A stretch of DNA of 64,000 bases from Negativicoccus massiliensis (GTDB lineage Bacteria > Bacillota > Negativicutes > Veillonellales > Negativicoccaceae). The notes beneath the pieces are model-generated. The model made no database searches and was not told the origin of the DNA. It was given only the letters and a program-made list of their open reading frames with translations. Positions 55,120-63,016 of this stretch are shown in pieces. The DNA lies in contig LT700188.1 of assembly GCA_900155405.1 (NCBI GenBank), positions 1,178,001 through 1,242,000 on the forward strand, read 5' to 3'. The stretch's first letter is position 1; each line of letters opens with the position of its first letter. Position numbers and translations under genes: made by a program.

Positions 55120-55392
55120 ATGAAGAAAACAAATGGAATTGGTTTTTGAGAAAACCTGACTTTTTGGGTGTTAATTTGTATGGTAATAGGCATACTTATT
55201 GGGAACTATTTTCCTTCTATTCCGGATCGGTTAGGAAAATTTGAGTTCTACAACGTGTCTATGCCAACAACAATTTTACTTTGGATAATGATGTATCCAA
55301 TGATGTTGAAAATTGATTTTAAGAGTATAAAAGACATAGGAAAAAATCCTAAAGGTCTATTTATTACATGGTTTGAAAATCAGATACATTGA
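55120..55392 (+). pseudogene. Truncated, frameshifted acr3 (N-terminal remnant)
   Basis: From 55168, LICMVIGILIGNYFPSIPDRLG... to NPKGLFITWF matches the first ~75 residues of Acr3 next door (55428), but the sequence then diverges and stops (FENQIH). The expected N-terminus MKKTNGIGF is interrupted by a TGA just upstream, consistent with a lost base. Its AT-rich codons match arsRDA, so this is what remains of the original acr3 of that operon; the rest of the gap to 55427 is intergenic with an operator-like palindrome. Confidence 0.85.
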
Positions 55393-55410
55393 TACACTTA
55401 AATGTATCAA
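55389..55410 (+). promoter_or_regulatory. Perfect palindrome, ArsR-operator-like, before acr3
   Basis: TTGATACA-CTTAAA-TGTATCAA: 8-bp arms and 6-base spacer, the same geometry as the operator upstream of arsR. It lies 18 bases before acr3 and probably came with the second-origin acr3-arsC segment. Confidence 0.6.
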
Positions 55411-55427
55411 ACTAACGAAGGTGAATT

Positions 55428-56510
55428 ATGGAAAAACAGGAAAAAGGAATCAACACATTTCAGCGATACTTGTCTGTATGGGTGCTTCTTTGCATGCTCA
55501 TAGGCGTTTTGATCGGACACTTTTTGCCGATGATACCAAACGCACTGGATCAATGGCAGGTAGACGGCATTTCTATCCCCATCGCCATCCTCATTTGGGT
55601 GATGATCTATCCCATGATGATGAAAGTGGACTTCCGGAGTGTAAAACAGGTAGGAAAGAATCCGAAAGGTTTATTCGTCACGTGGATCACAAACTGGCTG
55701 ATTAAACCGTTTACCATGTATGGGATCGCGTATCTGTTTTTGTTTATTATATTCAAGGCCTTGATCCCCCCTGAACTGGCAACGCAATACCTCGCGGGAG
55801 CCGTTCTTCTCGGTGCTGTGCCATGCACCGCGATGGTTTTTGTTTGGAGCACGCTGACAAAGGGTGATCCGGCATATACCGTGGTACAGGTAGCAACCAA
55901 CGATCTTATCATCCTGGTGGCGTTTGTTCCGATCGTGAAGTTTCTTCTTGGCGTTTCCGAAGTAGAGGTTCCCTACACCACGCTTTTCGTAAGTGTTTTT
56001 CTATTTGTGGTCATTCCGCTTTTAGGGGGGATCGCGACAAGACTGGCAGTTATCAGAAACAAAGGGAAAGAATATTTTGAAGAAACCTTTATCCATAAGT
56101 TTGACAACGCCACTACAGCGGGCCTGCTGCTCACACTGGTGATTATTTTCAGCTCACAGGCGGAGGTAATCCTCGCAAACCCGATTCATATCGCACTGAT
56201 TTCGGTACCGCTGATCTTGCAGACTTTCTTGATCTTTTTCATTGCATATGGAGCGAGCAAGCTGTTAAAAATACCGCATAACATTGCGGCGCCGGCAGGG
56301 ATGATCGGGGCGTCGAATTTCTTTGAATTGGCGGTGGCGGTGGCGATTGCACTGTTTGGAACAACATCGCCGGCGGCGCTTGCGACAACGGTGGGAGTAT
56401 TGACGGAGGTTCCGGTGATGTTGATGCTTGTTCGCATAGCAAATAAGACGAAGTCAAAGTGCTGGACTCCGGTGGCAAGTCCTGCCGCGGACAATATGGG
56501 AATGCGGTAA
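55428..56510 (+). CDS. acr3: Arsenite efflux permease Acr3
   Basis: A ten-span arsenite carrier of the BASS superfamily. GISIPIAILIWVMIYPMMMKVDFRSV and GAVPCTAMVFVWS (the conserved Cys in the fourth segment) are present, as is AAPAGMIGASNFFELAVAVAIALFG. Base composition is nearer 50% GC than arsA, indicating a different origin. The final ~18 residues (SKCWTPVASPAADNMGMR) are not Acr3: the frame has run into a thioredoxin-like gene after a deletion, so the natural stop is lost. The gene still looks functional over its membrane part. Confidence 0.9.
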   Translation: MEKQEKGINTFQRYLSVWVLLCMLIGVLIGHFLPMIPNALDQWQVDGISIPIAILIWVMIYPMMMKVDFRSVKQVGKNPKGLFVTWITNWLIKPFTMYGIAYLFLFIIFKALIPPELATQYLAGAVLLGAVPCTAMVFVWSTLTKGDPAYTVVQVATNDLIILVAFVPIVKFLLGVSEVEVPYTTLFVSVFLFVVIPLLGGIATRLAVIRNKGKEYFEETFIHKFDNATTAGLLLTLVIIFSSQAEVILANPIHIALISVPLILQTFLIFFIAYGASKLLKIPHNIAAPAGMIGASNFFELAVAVAIALFGTTSPAALATTVGVLTEVPVMLMLVRIANKTKSKCWTPVASPAADNMGMR

Positions 56511-56677
56511 ACGCGGTCAAAAGTATTGGCCCGGATCTGGAAATGGAGTATATTACCGATTCGGAGAAGATCATGAGCTGCCATGTCATGAGTATGTCCG
56601 TACTCGTGGTCAATGATAAGGTAGTATCGATGGGGAAAGTATTGAAAGAGGAGGAAGGGAAGAAGCTCCTTGTCTAA
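56459..56677 (+). pseudogene. Remnant of a small thioredoxin-like (redox-active disulfide) gene
   Basis: KVLDSGGKSCRGQYGNAVNAV and VTD-like YITDSEKIMSCHVMSMSVLVVNDKVVSMGKVLKEEE match small thioredoxin-family proteins that accompany ars operons. The normal start is missing; the frame opens only at a GTG inside acr3 with no ribosome binding site. The first active-site Cys of the C-x-x-C pair reads Gly (GGKSC). It is likely inactive, though coupled translation from acr3 cannot be excluded. Confidence 0.65.
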
Positions 56678-57086
56678 AAAGAAAATCGCATTTATCTGCG
56701 TCCATAACTCTTGCCGCAGCCAGATCGCGGAGGCGCTGGGCAAGCATTTCGCAGCCGATGTGTTTGAGAGTTATTCCGCCGGAACAGAAACAAAATCGCA
56801 GATCAATCCGGATGCGGTACGGATTATGAAAAAGCTGTATGGCATTGATATGGAAAAAACACAGCATGTAAAACGGATCAAAGACATTCCGAATCCGGAT
56901 ATAGTCATTTCCATGGGATGCGTTGAGGGGTGCCCGTATTTAGGCAGAGCATTTGATGATAATTGGGAGCTTTTGGATCCTACCGACCAACCGGACGAGG
57001 TCTTTGAAACGGTCATTAAGAAAATCGAGACAAACATCATGCGCTTAAAAGAACAATTCGCGCAAAGAACGACTTCTCACGACTGA
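56670..57086 (+). CDS. arsC: Arsenate reductase ArsC (low-molecular-weight phosphatase type)
   Basis: A 138-residue thioredoxin-coupled arsenate reductase. The P-loop CVHNSCRSQIAEAL holds the nucleophilic Cys and Arg; MGCVEGCPYL supplies the downstream redox cysteines (about residues 82-87), and DPTDQPDE carries the general-acid Asp. TTG 56670 follows AGGAAGGGAAG and gives MSKKKIAFICVH. It completes detoxification by reducing arsenate to arsenite for Acr3 export. Confidence 0.9.
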   Translation: MSKKKIAFICVHNSCRSQIAEALGKHFAADVFESYSAGTETKSQINPDAVRIMKKLYGIDMEKTQHVKRIKDIPNPDIVISMGCVEGCPYLGRAFDDNWELLDPTDQPDEVFETVIKKIETNIMRLKEQFAQRTTSHD

Positions 57087-57337
57087 CAAGCACGTTCGCG
57101 GAGAAGTCTTGCTTACGTTTCCATCACGGCTCGCAACGTCGGTCCGCACCGCAAGCACTCTCCCGTCGAACGAGTCGTGAAGCCGCCGGAAATATGGGCT
57201 TGTGCAATAAGCAGGAGCTAAACTTTAACTTGCTTTCGTGAACTCGTAAAGAAAAACGGTTGTTTTCAGGTCCCATACGCTTAGTTAAAAATTCGCAAAT
57301 GCTCGCAAAATTCGACCCGGATAAGGAGCCGTCGCGT

Positions 57338-57403
57338 CATATCGAAACGGTGGCATCATTGTCGCGCCACGTTGACGAAGTGCATTTCGATATATATAAA
57401 TAA
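57338..57403 (+). repeat. Diverged copy of the rlmD 3' end
   Basis: Translates as HIETVASLSRHVDEVHFDIYK and aligns with the rlmD terminus HIETVALLSRRTDEDHTD, with roughly 80% base identity over about 50 bases. Sequence upstream of the CAT codon is unrelated. It closes the segment that holds the tandem repeat, HerA-like gene and ars operon. The rest of 57087-57337 has no gene; it contains a GACTTCTC/GAGAAGTC inverted repeat next to arsC and no recognised feature. Confidence 0.75.
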
Positions 57404-57436
57404 AAAGACCTTAGATTGATTTCTAAGGTCTTTTTT
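57402..57436 (+). terminator. Terminator after the rlmD-tail copy
   Basis: AAAAAGACCTTAGA-TTGAT-TCTAAGGTCTTTTTT; two-sided hairpin typical of a gene end, as expected if this tail once closed a methyltransferase gene. Confidence 0.85.
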
Positions 57437-57527
57437 GCGCGTGAACTCTGCGGAAAAGAAACATATGATAGAATTAGGTAGTTAATCTATATCTTTGTAA
57501 AGGGAAAATACAGAATTGGGGAATAAT

Positions 57528-57743
57528 ATGGGATTTTCGTATAATAAATTATGGAAGCTATTAATCGATAAAAACATGAAAAAAACAGACTTACAATCTG
57601 CGATTGCAACAACGCCCAAAACAATAGCGAAAATGGGAAGAGATGAAAATGTAAGTTTAGAAACACTAGGAAAGATATGTAGTTATTTTAAGTGTGATAT
57701 AGGGGATATTATAGAATTCAAGGACGAGGAGGAAGTGCAATGA
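57528..57743 (+). CDS. XRE/Cro-type helix-turn-helix regulator
   Basis: A 71-residue DNA-binding protein: FSYNKLWKLLIDKNMKKTDLQ, TTPKTIAKMGRDENVSLETL and ICSYFKCDIGDIIEF follow the small YozG/Cro pattern. ATG 57528 follows GGGGA. It overlaps the methyltransferase start by four bases (ATGA), so it probably controls the restriction-modification operon as a C-protein-like regulator. Confidence 0.88.
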   Translation: MGFSYNKLWKLLIDKNMKKTDLQSAIATTPKTIAKMGRDENVSLETLGKICSYFKCDIGDIIEFKDEEEVQ

Positions 57744-59404
57744 AAAAGAATTTGTATGACCGACTGGGAGAACTTTTAAAAACAAAAAAAGAGTATAGGG
57801 CGGAAGACGGAAATTTATTGAAGGTCAAAGTTTATATCGATACGATGGTCATGGATGAAAGCCTGCTATCACTTTTACTTTCGGATGAACAAATTAAGGA
57901 AGCTTTTTTTATAAAGGTGGGCGACAATTTAGTTTTTGATAAACAGAAATTTGCATGGGTTATTGACGCGAAAGAGTTTTTACCGGACTCCTATACTTCT
58001 TATAGAAACAAAATTGGTTTAACTAGCAAAGGAGATTTTATCTACTATGGAAATAATGTAGTTCTGGATTTCCCATATAAAGACTGCGTCCTAGAGGGTG
58101 GACAGACAAAAGCCGATCAAAAAAGAAAAGAGATTTTGTATAATGAAATTCTAGCCCGTGATGAGATTAGACGTATGCTTGATCCAAAAGTACTTACGAA
58201 CGCAAAAAGATACACAAAAGACGGCGTTGAAGAAGGAATTACTTTCAATGACGATGATAACTTAATCATTAAAGGCAATAACTTAATTGCATTATCAAGT
58301 CTTCTTGACAGGTACACGGGAGAAGTGAAATGTATCTATATTGATCCTCCTTGTAACATTTGCAGCGATAGCTTTGGTTATAATGATTCTTTTGATCACT
58401 CTACTTGGCTTACATTTATGCTGGATAGATTGGAACTAGCGAGAAAATTATTATCTAACGACGGAGCTATTTATATACAATTAGACTACCATCAGGTTCA
58501 TTATGTTAAAGTTTTGATGGACTCTATATTTGGAGAAGAAAGCTTTGAAAGAGAAATAATCTGGCGAATGGGCGAGGTACCTGATTATAAATCAGCTGAT
58601 AATAACTGGATTAGAAATCACGACACTATTTTATTCTACTCAAAAAATCCTGAGAGCCTCAATTTTATAAAAAACTATATACCTGGATCTGAATTTAAGA
58701 GTATAGGAACAAGTGAGGTAGAAAGGTATCCGATTGAGGATGTTTGGAATGGGAGTGAATATGACGATTTAAACAGTATAGACATGGTTCCATTTTCTGA
58801 AGAAAGTGTTTCAAATATGCTAGAAAAAGATGATGAAGTTAGGGGTCAAAAACCAGAAAGATTAATAGAGCGTATTTTCAAAGCTCATACTAAGAAAGGT
58901 GACCTAGTACTAGATTTTTTCTTAGGAAGTGGCACATCTGCTGCGGTAGCACATAAAATGGGATTAAAATATATAGGTATCGAGCAATTTGAGAAACATA
59001 TAGATATATCTTTACGTAGATTAAATAAAGTTTTAGCGGGTGAGCAAAGTGGAGTATCAAAAAGAAATAAATGGCAAGGTGGAGGGTCATTTGTCTACTG
59101 TGAATTGAAGGAAGATGGAAGTAAGCTTATCGATTTGATCCAAAGAGCAGATGAGAAGACCATTGCAGAGATCAAGGAAAAAGTCTACAAAGACGAGAGA
59201 CTTATCCCACGTATCACTACAGAAGAGCTGGAACAAGCGGACACTCAATTTGAAAAACTGAGCCTAGAAGACAAGAAGAAGGCACTAATTAGATTAGTGG
59301 ATAAAAACAAACTGTATGTAAACTACTCAGATATCGACAGTCTTGCGTATGAGATTACAGAAGATGAAAAGAATTTTACAAGGTCATTCTATGAGCTGTA
59401 CTAA
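57740..59404 (+). CDS. Type III restriction-modification DNA methyltransferase (Mod) with altered DPPY motif
   Basis: A beta-class N6-adenine methyltransferase of 554 residues. The catalytic motif IV reads IDPPCN (about residues 200-205) instead of the usual DPPY, and the next residues are ICSDSFGYNDSF where relatives have TGSDSFGYNDSF. Motif I (SAM binding) is DFFLGSGTSAAVA near 390. The target-recognition region between the motifs is short. With Cys in place of the stacking Tyr, activity may be lost or reduced. GGAGGAAG precedes ATG 57740. The partner restriction subunit follows but is truncated. Confidence 0.9.
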   Translation: MKKNLYDRLGELLKTKKEYRAEDGNLLKVKVYIDTMVMDESLLSLLLSDEQIKEAFFIKVGDNLVFDKQKFAWVIDAKEFLPDSYTSYRNKIGLTSKGDFIYYGNNVVLDFPYKDCVLEGGQTKADQKRKEILYNEILARDEIRRMLDPKVLTNAKRYTKDGVEEGITFNDDDNLIIKGNNLIALSSLLDRYTGEVKCIYIDPPCNICSDSFGYNDSFDHSTWLTFMLDRLELARKLLSNDGAIYIQLDYHQVHYVKVLMDSIFGEESFEREIIWRMGEVPDYKSADNNWIRNHDTILFYSKNPESLNFIKNYIPGSEFKSIGTSEVERYPIEDVWNGSEYDDLNSIDMVPFSEESVSNMLEKDDEVRGQKPERLIERIFKAHTKKGDLVLDFFLGSGTSAAVAHKMGLKYIGIEQFEKHIDISLRRLNKVLAGEQSGVSKRNKWQGGGSFVYCELKEDGSKLIDLIQRADEKTIAEIKEKVYKDERLIPRITTEELEQADTQFEKLSLEDKKKALIRLVDKNKLYVNYSDIDSLAYEITEDEKNFTRSFYELY

Positions 59405-59591
59405 TGGATGGTAAATTTTTATATGAAGAATTAAAAGCCCTAAACAAATTTGAAGCTCTAAAAGAATTACCGGACATCCTTGAAACGGGACTTTCAGAAA
59501 AGATTCTTTTAAGAGATTATCAGAAAGAGGCTTTTCAGTACTTTATCACCTATATGGAAAACGAAAAGCTATCTAAAAACAAGCAAATTCA
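59404..59591 (+). pseudogene. N-terminal fragment of type III restriction subunit Res
   Basis: ATG 59404 overlaps the mod stop. About 60 residues (LLRDYQKEAFQYFITYMENE, KNKQIHTL) match the start of Res just before its helicase Walker A motif; the sequence then switches to an HsdR remnant at about 59592 and the frame ends at 59610. No ATPase or nuclease domain remains, so the system cannot restrict. Confidence 0.85.
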
Positions 59592-59879
59592 TACGCTAAA
59601 GAACTCCTGAAAATAGCAAAGCAGATGTGATGCACATGAGGCCGGGGATGAGCTGGGACTGCCTGAGGACGAGCTCGCCTTCTACGATGCACTTACCAAG
59701 CCGCAGGCGATTAAGGACTTCTATGAAAATGATGGCTGATTGCGATTACAAAAGAACTCACAGAAACGCTCCGAAAGAATCGATCCATCGATTGGCAGAA
59801 GCGTGATTCTGCACGTGCCAAGATGCGCATGATGATTACGAGACTTCTGAAGAAACATAAATACCCGCCGGAGGGCTAA
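59590..59879 (+). pseudogene. C-terminal remnant of a type I restriction subunit HsdR
   Basis: Read in pieces across frameshifts: AKELLKIAKQM, then EAGDELGLPEDELAFYDALTKP and QAIKDFYEND, then IAITKELTETLRKNRSIDWQ and RLLKKHKYPPEG. This is the conserved end of HsdR, interrupted by at least two frame or stop defects (near 59627 and 59736). Joined to the Res fragment at a short shared ACGCTAAAG stretch, indicating recombination between two different restriction loci. Confidence 0.85.
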
Positions 59880-59883
59880 ACTA

Positions 59884-61953
59884 ATGGACGCGACAAAAGG
59901 TAATATCTACACCATCTTAAATGGAAATAAGCAGTTTCTCATTCCTGTATATCAGAGATACTACAGTTGGGAAACGGAACAATGCAGTCGCCTTTGGAAA
60001 GATATCGTCGACATGCAGAAAAAGGGTAAGATCGGTCACTTTGTCGGTTCCATCGTAAATATTGCGGAGCAGGCAATGCCGACCGGTGTTCAGAAATATA
60101 TGATCATTGACGGGCAGCAGCGCTTGACTACGCTGAGCTTGTTACTGATTGCCCTTCGCAACTATGCGGAAGAACATCCGGAGGATGGCACTATCAATGC
60201 TCGCCGTATCGATAATATGCTTCTGAAGAATGAATATGAGGAGGGTGATGAGCGGTATAAATTGCTTCTTACAGAAACGGACCGTGACTTGCTGATCAGC
60301 CTCGTTGAGAAGAAGCCAATCAGTGATCCCGGCCTATCCCGCATCCTGCCAAACTATACATTTTTTGTCGGTAAAATAGCCGATATGGAATTGCAGCCGA
60401 AAGATATCTACGAGGCTATTGGTAAACTTCAGATTGTCAATATTACGCTTGACCGGAATGTAGATGACGCACAGGCGATTTTTGAGAGTCTGAACTCTAC
60501 AGGTAAAGAACTGTCTGAATCTGACCTCATCCGAAACTATGTACTGATGGGACTTGAAACTTCCGAACAACAATATGTCTATGAGCATATGTGGAGACCG
60601 ATGGAGCAGCTTTTTGATCATGAAAAGCGGGACTCTGTTATGGACAGCTTTTTCCGTGATTACCTGACCATGAAGACTACTCGCATCCCGAAGATTGACA
60701 GAGTCTATGAGGGATTCAAGGTCTATCATTTGAATTGTGAATTTAGCACGATTCGTGAGCTTTGTGATGACCTGCTAACGTATGCTACCTACTACACCAA
60801 CATGATTTTCAGAAGAAGCGACAAGGTTATTCTCAAATCTCTGTATTCGGATATTGATGACCTCCGCATGGATGTTGCATTTCCGTTCTTGCTCAAAGTG
60901 CATAACGATTGTGCAGAGGGCGTTATCACGGAAGATGATCTGATTGAGATTATCAAGATGTGCATCAGCTATGTGTTTCGAAGAAGTATCTGCGGCATTC
61001 CGACAAATTCGCTTAATAAGACTTTTGCGACGCTACGTAATGAAATCAAGACCGATGATTATATGAATTCTATTAAGGCCTTCTTCGTGCTGCGCGATGA
61101 CTATAAAGAGTTTCCGGATAATGAGAAATTCAAGAAGGAATTTGTCTCCCGTGACATTTACAATATGCGTTCAAGGAACTTCATTCTTAGCCGCCTTGAA
61201 AACTTTGGGAACAAAGCTCCCATTATTATTGAGAATTATACGATTGAACACATTATGCCGCAGAACAGTAATCCGAGTGACGAGTGGAAGACTATGCTGG
61301 GCACAAACTGGAAAGAGGTTCAAAAAAACTATCTTCATACGATTGGTAACCTGACGCTAACCGCTTACAACTCGGAAATGAGTGATAATCCATTTATGGT
61401 AAAGATGGATATGGAAGGCGGATTTAAGGAAAGTGCACTTAGGTTGAATTCGTATCTTGTTAAGCTGACAGAATGGAATGAAGAGCATATCAAGGAACGT
61501 GCAAGGCTGCTGGCAGAAAAAGCAGAACAGATATGGGAGTACCCGAAAATTTCGGAAGCTGAACTTGCACCGTATCGGGTTAAAGAGAAACCTGCTCAGA
61601 AGTACACCATTGATTCATACGATATGAATGCATTTACGAGGATGCTTTTTGATATGATCGACAGACGGATTTGCAATCTGTCACCGGATGTGAAGCGTGA
61701 ATGTAAGAAACTGTATATCGCTTATAAGCTGGATACAAATTTCGTGGATATCGTTGTTCAGAAACAGCGCCTTCGTATTTCCCTGAATATGAAGTTTTCA
61801 GAAGTTCATGATCCGAAAGGCTTGTGCAGGGACGTCACAGATATTGGCAAATGGGGAAACGGAGATGTAGAAGTATTCCTTGAGCACACCTCTGAGATTG
61901 ATGACGTAATGGAATTAATTGAGCAGTCTTATAACAAGCAGGCCGATGAGTAA
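59884..61953 (+). CDS. DUF262/DUF1524 protein (GmrSD-like), with C-terminal DUF5655-like domain
   Basis: A 689-residue protein of the family that includes type IV restriction enzyme GmrSD. The N-terminal DUF262 has IPVYQRYYSW and IIDGQQRLTTLSLLL (ParB-like nucleotide-binding fold). A DUF1524 HNH nuclease domain carries IEHIMPQN (about residue 455) and HTIGNLTLTAYN. The last ~100 residues (NLSPDVKRECKKLYIAYKL, DIVVQKQRLRISLN) resemble DUF5655. GGAGG about 10 bases upstream supports ATG 59884. Such genes often travel with type I restriction loci; here the HsdR remnant just upstream fits that. It appears intact and could still restrict modified or phage DNA. Confidence 0.88.
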   Translation: MDATKGNIYTILNGNKQFLIPVYQRYYSWETEQCSRLWKDIVDMQKKGKIGHFVGSIVNIAEQAMPTGVQKYMIIDGQQRLTTLSLLLIALRNYAEEHPEDGTINARRIDNMLLKNEYEEGDERYKLLLTETDRDLLISLVEKKPISDPGLSRILPNYTFFVGKIADMELQPKDIYEAIGKLQIVNITLDRNVDDAQAIFESLNSTGKELSESDLIRNYVLMGLETSEQQYVYEHMWRPMEQLFDHEKRDSVMDSFFRDYLTMKTTRIPKIDRVYEGFKVYHLNCEFSTIRELCDDLLTYATYYTNMIFRRSDKVILKSLYSDIDDLRMDVAFPFLLKVHNDCAEGVITEDDLIEIIKMCISYVFRRSICGIPTNSLNKTFATLRNEIKTDDYMNSIKAFFVLRDDYKEFPDNEKFKKEFVSRDIYNMRSRNFILSRLENFGNKAPIIIENYTIEHIMPQNSNPSDEWKTMLGTNWKEVQKNYLHTIGNLTLTAYNSEMSDNPFMVKMDMEGGFKESALRLNSYLVKLTEWNEEHIKERARLLAEKAEQIWEYPKISEAELAPYRVKEKPAQKYTIDSYDMNAFTRMLFDMIDRRICNLSPDVKRECKKLYIAYKLDTNFVDIVVQKQRLRISLNMKFSEVHDPKGLCRDVTDIGKWGNGDVEVFLEHTSEIDDVMELIEQSYNKQADE

Positions 61954-62131
61954 AAGCACATAAGGCAGAGCGAGTTTCATGATGCTCCCTGAAAAATCGA
62001 TGAACTTGGAGTGGTATGCGAAACAAATATTAATACACGAGATGGATTCCGATGAAGAGCCTGTCTTTGCAGCGTGTTACGAAGCAAGCTTGCGCGTATA
62101 ATGAAGGTATAAGGTCGTGGGAGAGGACGCT

Positions 62132-62293
62132 ATGGCGCAACCTAAAAAACGTTTACCTAATGGGATGGGGATCGCGTTCGGCATGGGGCTCGGGTTTATT
62201 CTGGGCTGGCTGTTGAATGAAGTCGTGTGGGGACTCGCGATCGGTATTTTGATCGGCACGTGGGTGGATTATTTCGCGCAGCGGAGGCGATGA
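62132..62293 (+). CDS. Small glycine-rich membrane protein 1 (53 aa)
   Basis: ATG 62132 after GGGAGAGG opens MAQPKKRLPNGMGIAFGMGLGFILGWLLNEV..., 53 residues. A basic N-terminus is followed by two short Gly-rich hydrophobic segments joined by a small loop, then WVDYFAQRRR. GxxxG spacing is typical of glycine-zipper proteins. It is too short for most gene finders. A TATAAT lies at 62097-62102. First of four related small genes; function unknown. Confidence 0.6.
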   Translation: MAQPKKRLPNGMGIAFGMGLGFILGWLLNEVVWGLAIGILIGTWVDYFAQRRR

Positions 62294-62296
62294 GGT

Positions 62297-62479
62297 ATGG
62301 CGCAACGCAAACGACCGCGCAAACGGTACCACAATTATCCGTTCGGCGTCGCGCTGGCGGCGTGCATCGGCGCGGGGCTTATTTTGGGCGCCCTTTTTGA
62401 CCAAATCAGCTGGGGCGCGTTCATCGGCGTGGTGATCGGTTCTTCAATCGAATTGTACCTGATGATGACGCGGGCGTAG
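62297..62479 (+). CDS. Small glycine-rich membrane protein 2 (60 aa)
   Basis: Starts MAQRKRPRKRYHNYPFGVAL, shares its opening with protein 1, and has two hydrophobic Gly-rich segments (about 16-34 and 39-55). Three bases separate it from gene 1, so the two are cotranscribed and probably coupled. GGAGG upstream lies inside gene 1. Function unknown. Confidence 0.65.
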   Translation: MAQRKRPRKRYHNYPFGVALAACIGAGLILGALFDQISWGAFIGVVIGSSIELYLMMTRA

Positions 62480-62487
62480 GAGGTCCT

Positions 62488-62730
62488 ATGAGCGAAACGA
62501 AACAACCGCAGAACGAACTGCCAAACGAACAACCGAACGAATCGCAGAATGAAACGCCAAACGAACCGAAAAATGAAAAGGGCGCGGGCGCGTATATCGC
62601 GACCGGCATGGTATTCGGCCTGATGATCGGCGCGGGCATGGGCGATTTGTCGCAGGGCATGTTGATCGGTATGGCGCTGGGTGCGGCGGCGGCCGCGTTT
62701 CAAGGCAAGTTCGGTAAGCGCATGAAGTAA
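62488..62730 (+). CDS. Small glycine-rich membrane protein 3 with Asn/Glu/Pro repeat N-terminus (80 aa)
   Basis: An 80-residue protein in two parts: residues 1-30 are repeats of NE-P/NE-S (NELPNEQPNESQNETPNEPK), and residues 33-75 form two Gly-rich hydrophobic segments including AYIATGMVFGLMIGAGMGD and GMLIGMALGAAAAAF. GGAGG precedes ATG 62488. The tetrapeptide-like repeats look able to vary in number. Function unknown. Confidence 0.65.
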   Translation: MSETKQPQNELPNEQPNESQNETPNEPKNEKGAGAYIATGMVFGLMIGAGMGDLSQGMLIGMALGAAAAAFQGKFGKRMK

Positions 62731-62853
62731 AAAAGGCGGAAAGCGCGCTGCATTGTGCGCGGGGCGCAGTGCGACAAGTTTGCTGTGGCGCGATGTGGCG
62801 CGAATTTTGTCGCGCGTCGTTCGGCGTGCGGCTCGTATTTCATAACGGAAACA

Positions 62854-62881
62854 AAAAAAGCGGTGCGAGCCGCTTTTTTTG
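62854..62881 (+). terminator. Terminator after the small membrane-protein operon
   Basis: AAAAAAAGCGG-TGCGAG-CCGCTTTTTTT; the rest of 62731-63016 holds no gene. Confidence 0.85.
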
Positions 62882-62932
62882 CGCGCGAAAACAGGCGAAA
62901 AAAATCAATGACGCTGACAAAATGAGAAAAAC

Positions 62933-62961
62933 TTGACGTTTGCGTCTGTTTGTATTAGTAT
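62933..62961 (+). promoter_or_regulatory. Promoter of small membrane gene 4
   Basis: TTGACG (62933-62938), 17-base spacer, TAGTAT (62956-62961). Confidence 0.65.
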
Positions 62962-63016
62962 AGCGTCAACATATAAGTTTTTTGTATAAGTTAAATTTAT
63001 CCAAGGAGGTGGCAAG

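Noticed and set aside
49438-62000. Complete integrative element with integrase
   Set aside because: No integrase, excisionase, relaxase or transposase frame is present in the window, so only a hotspot with remnants can be supported.
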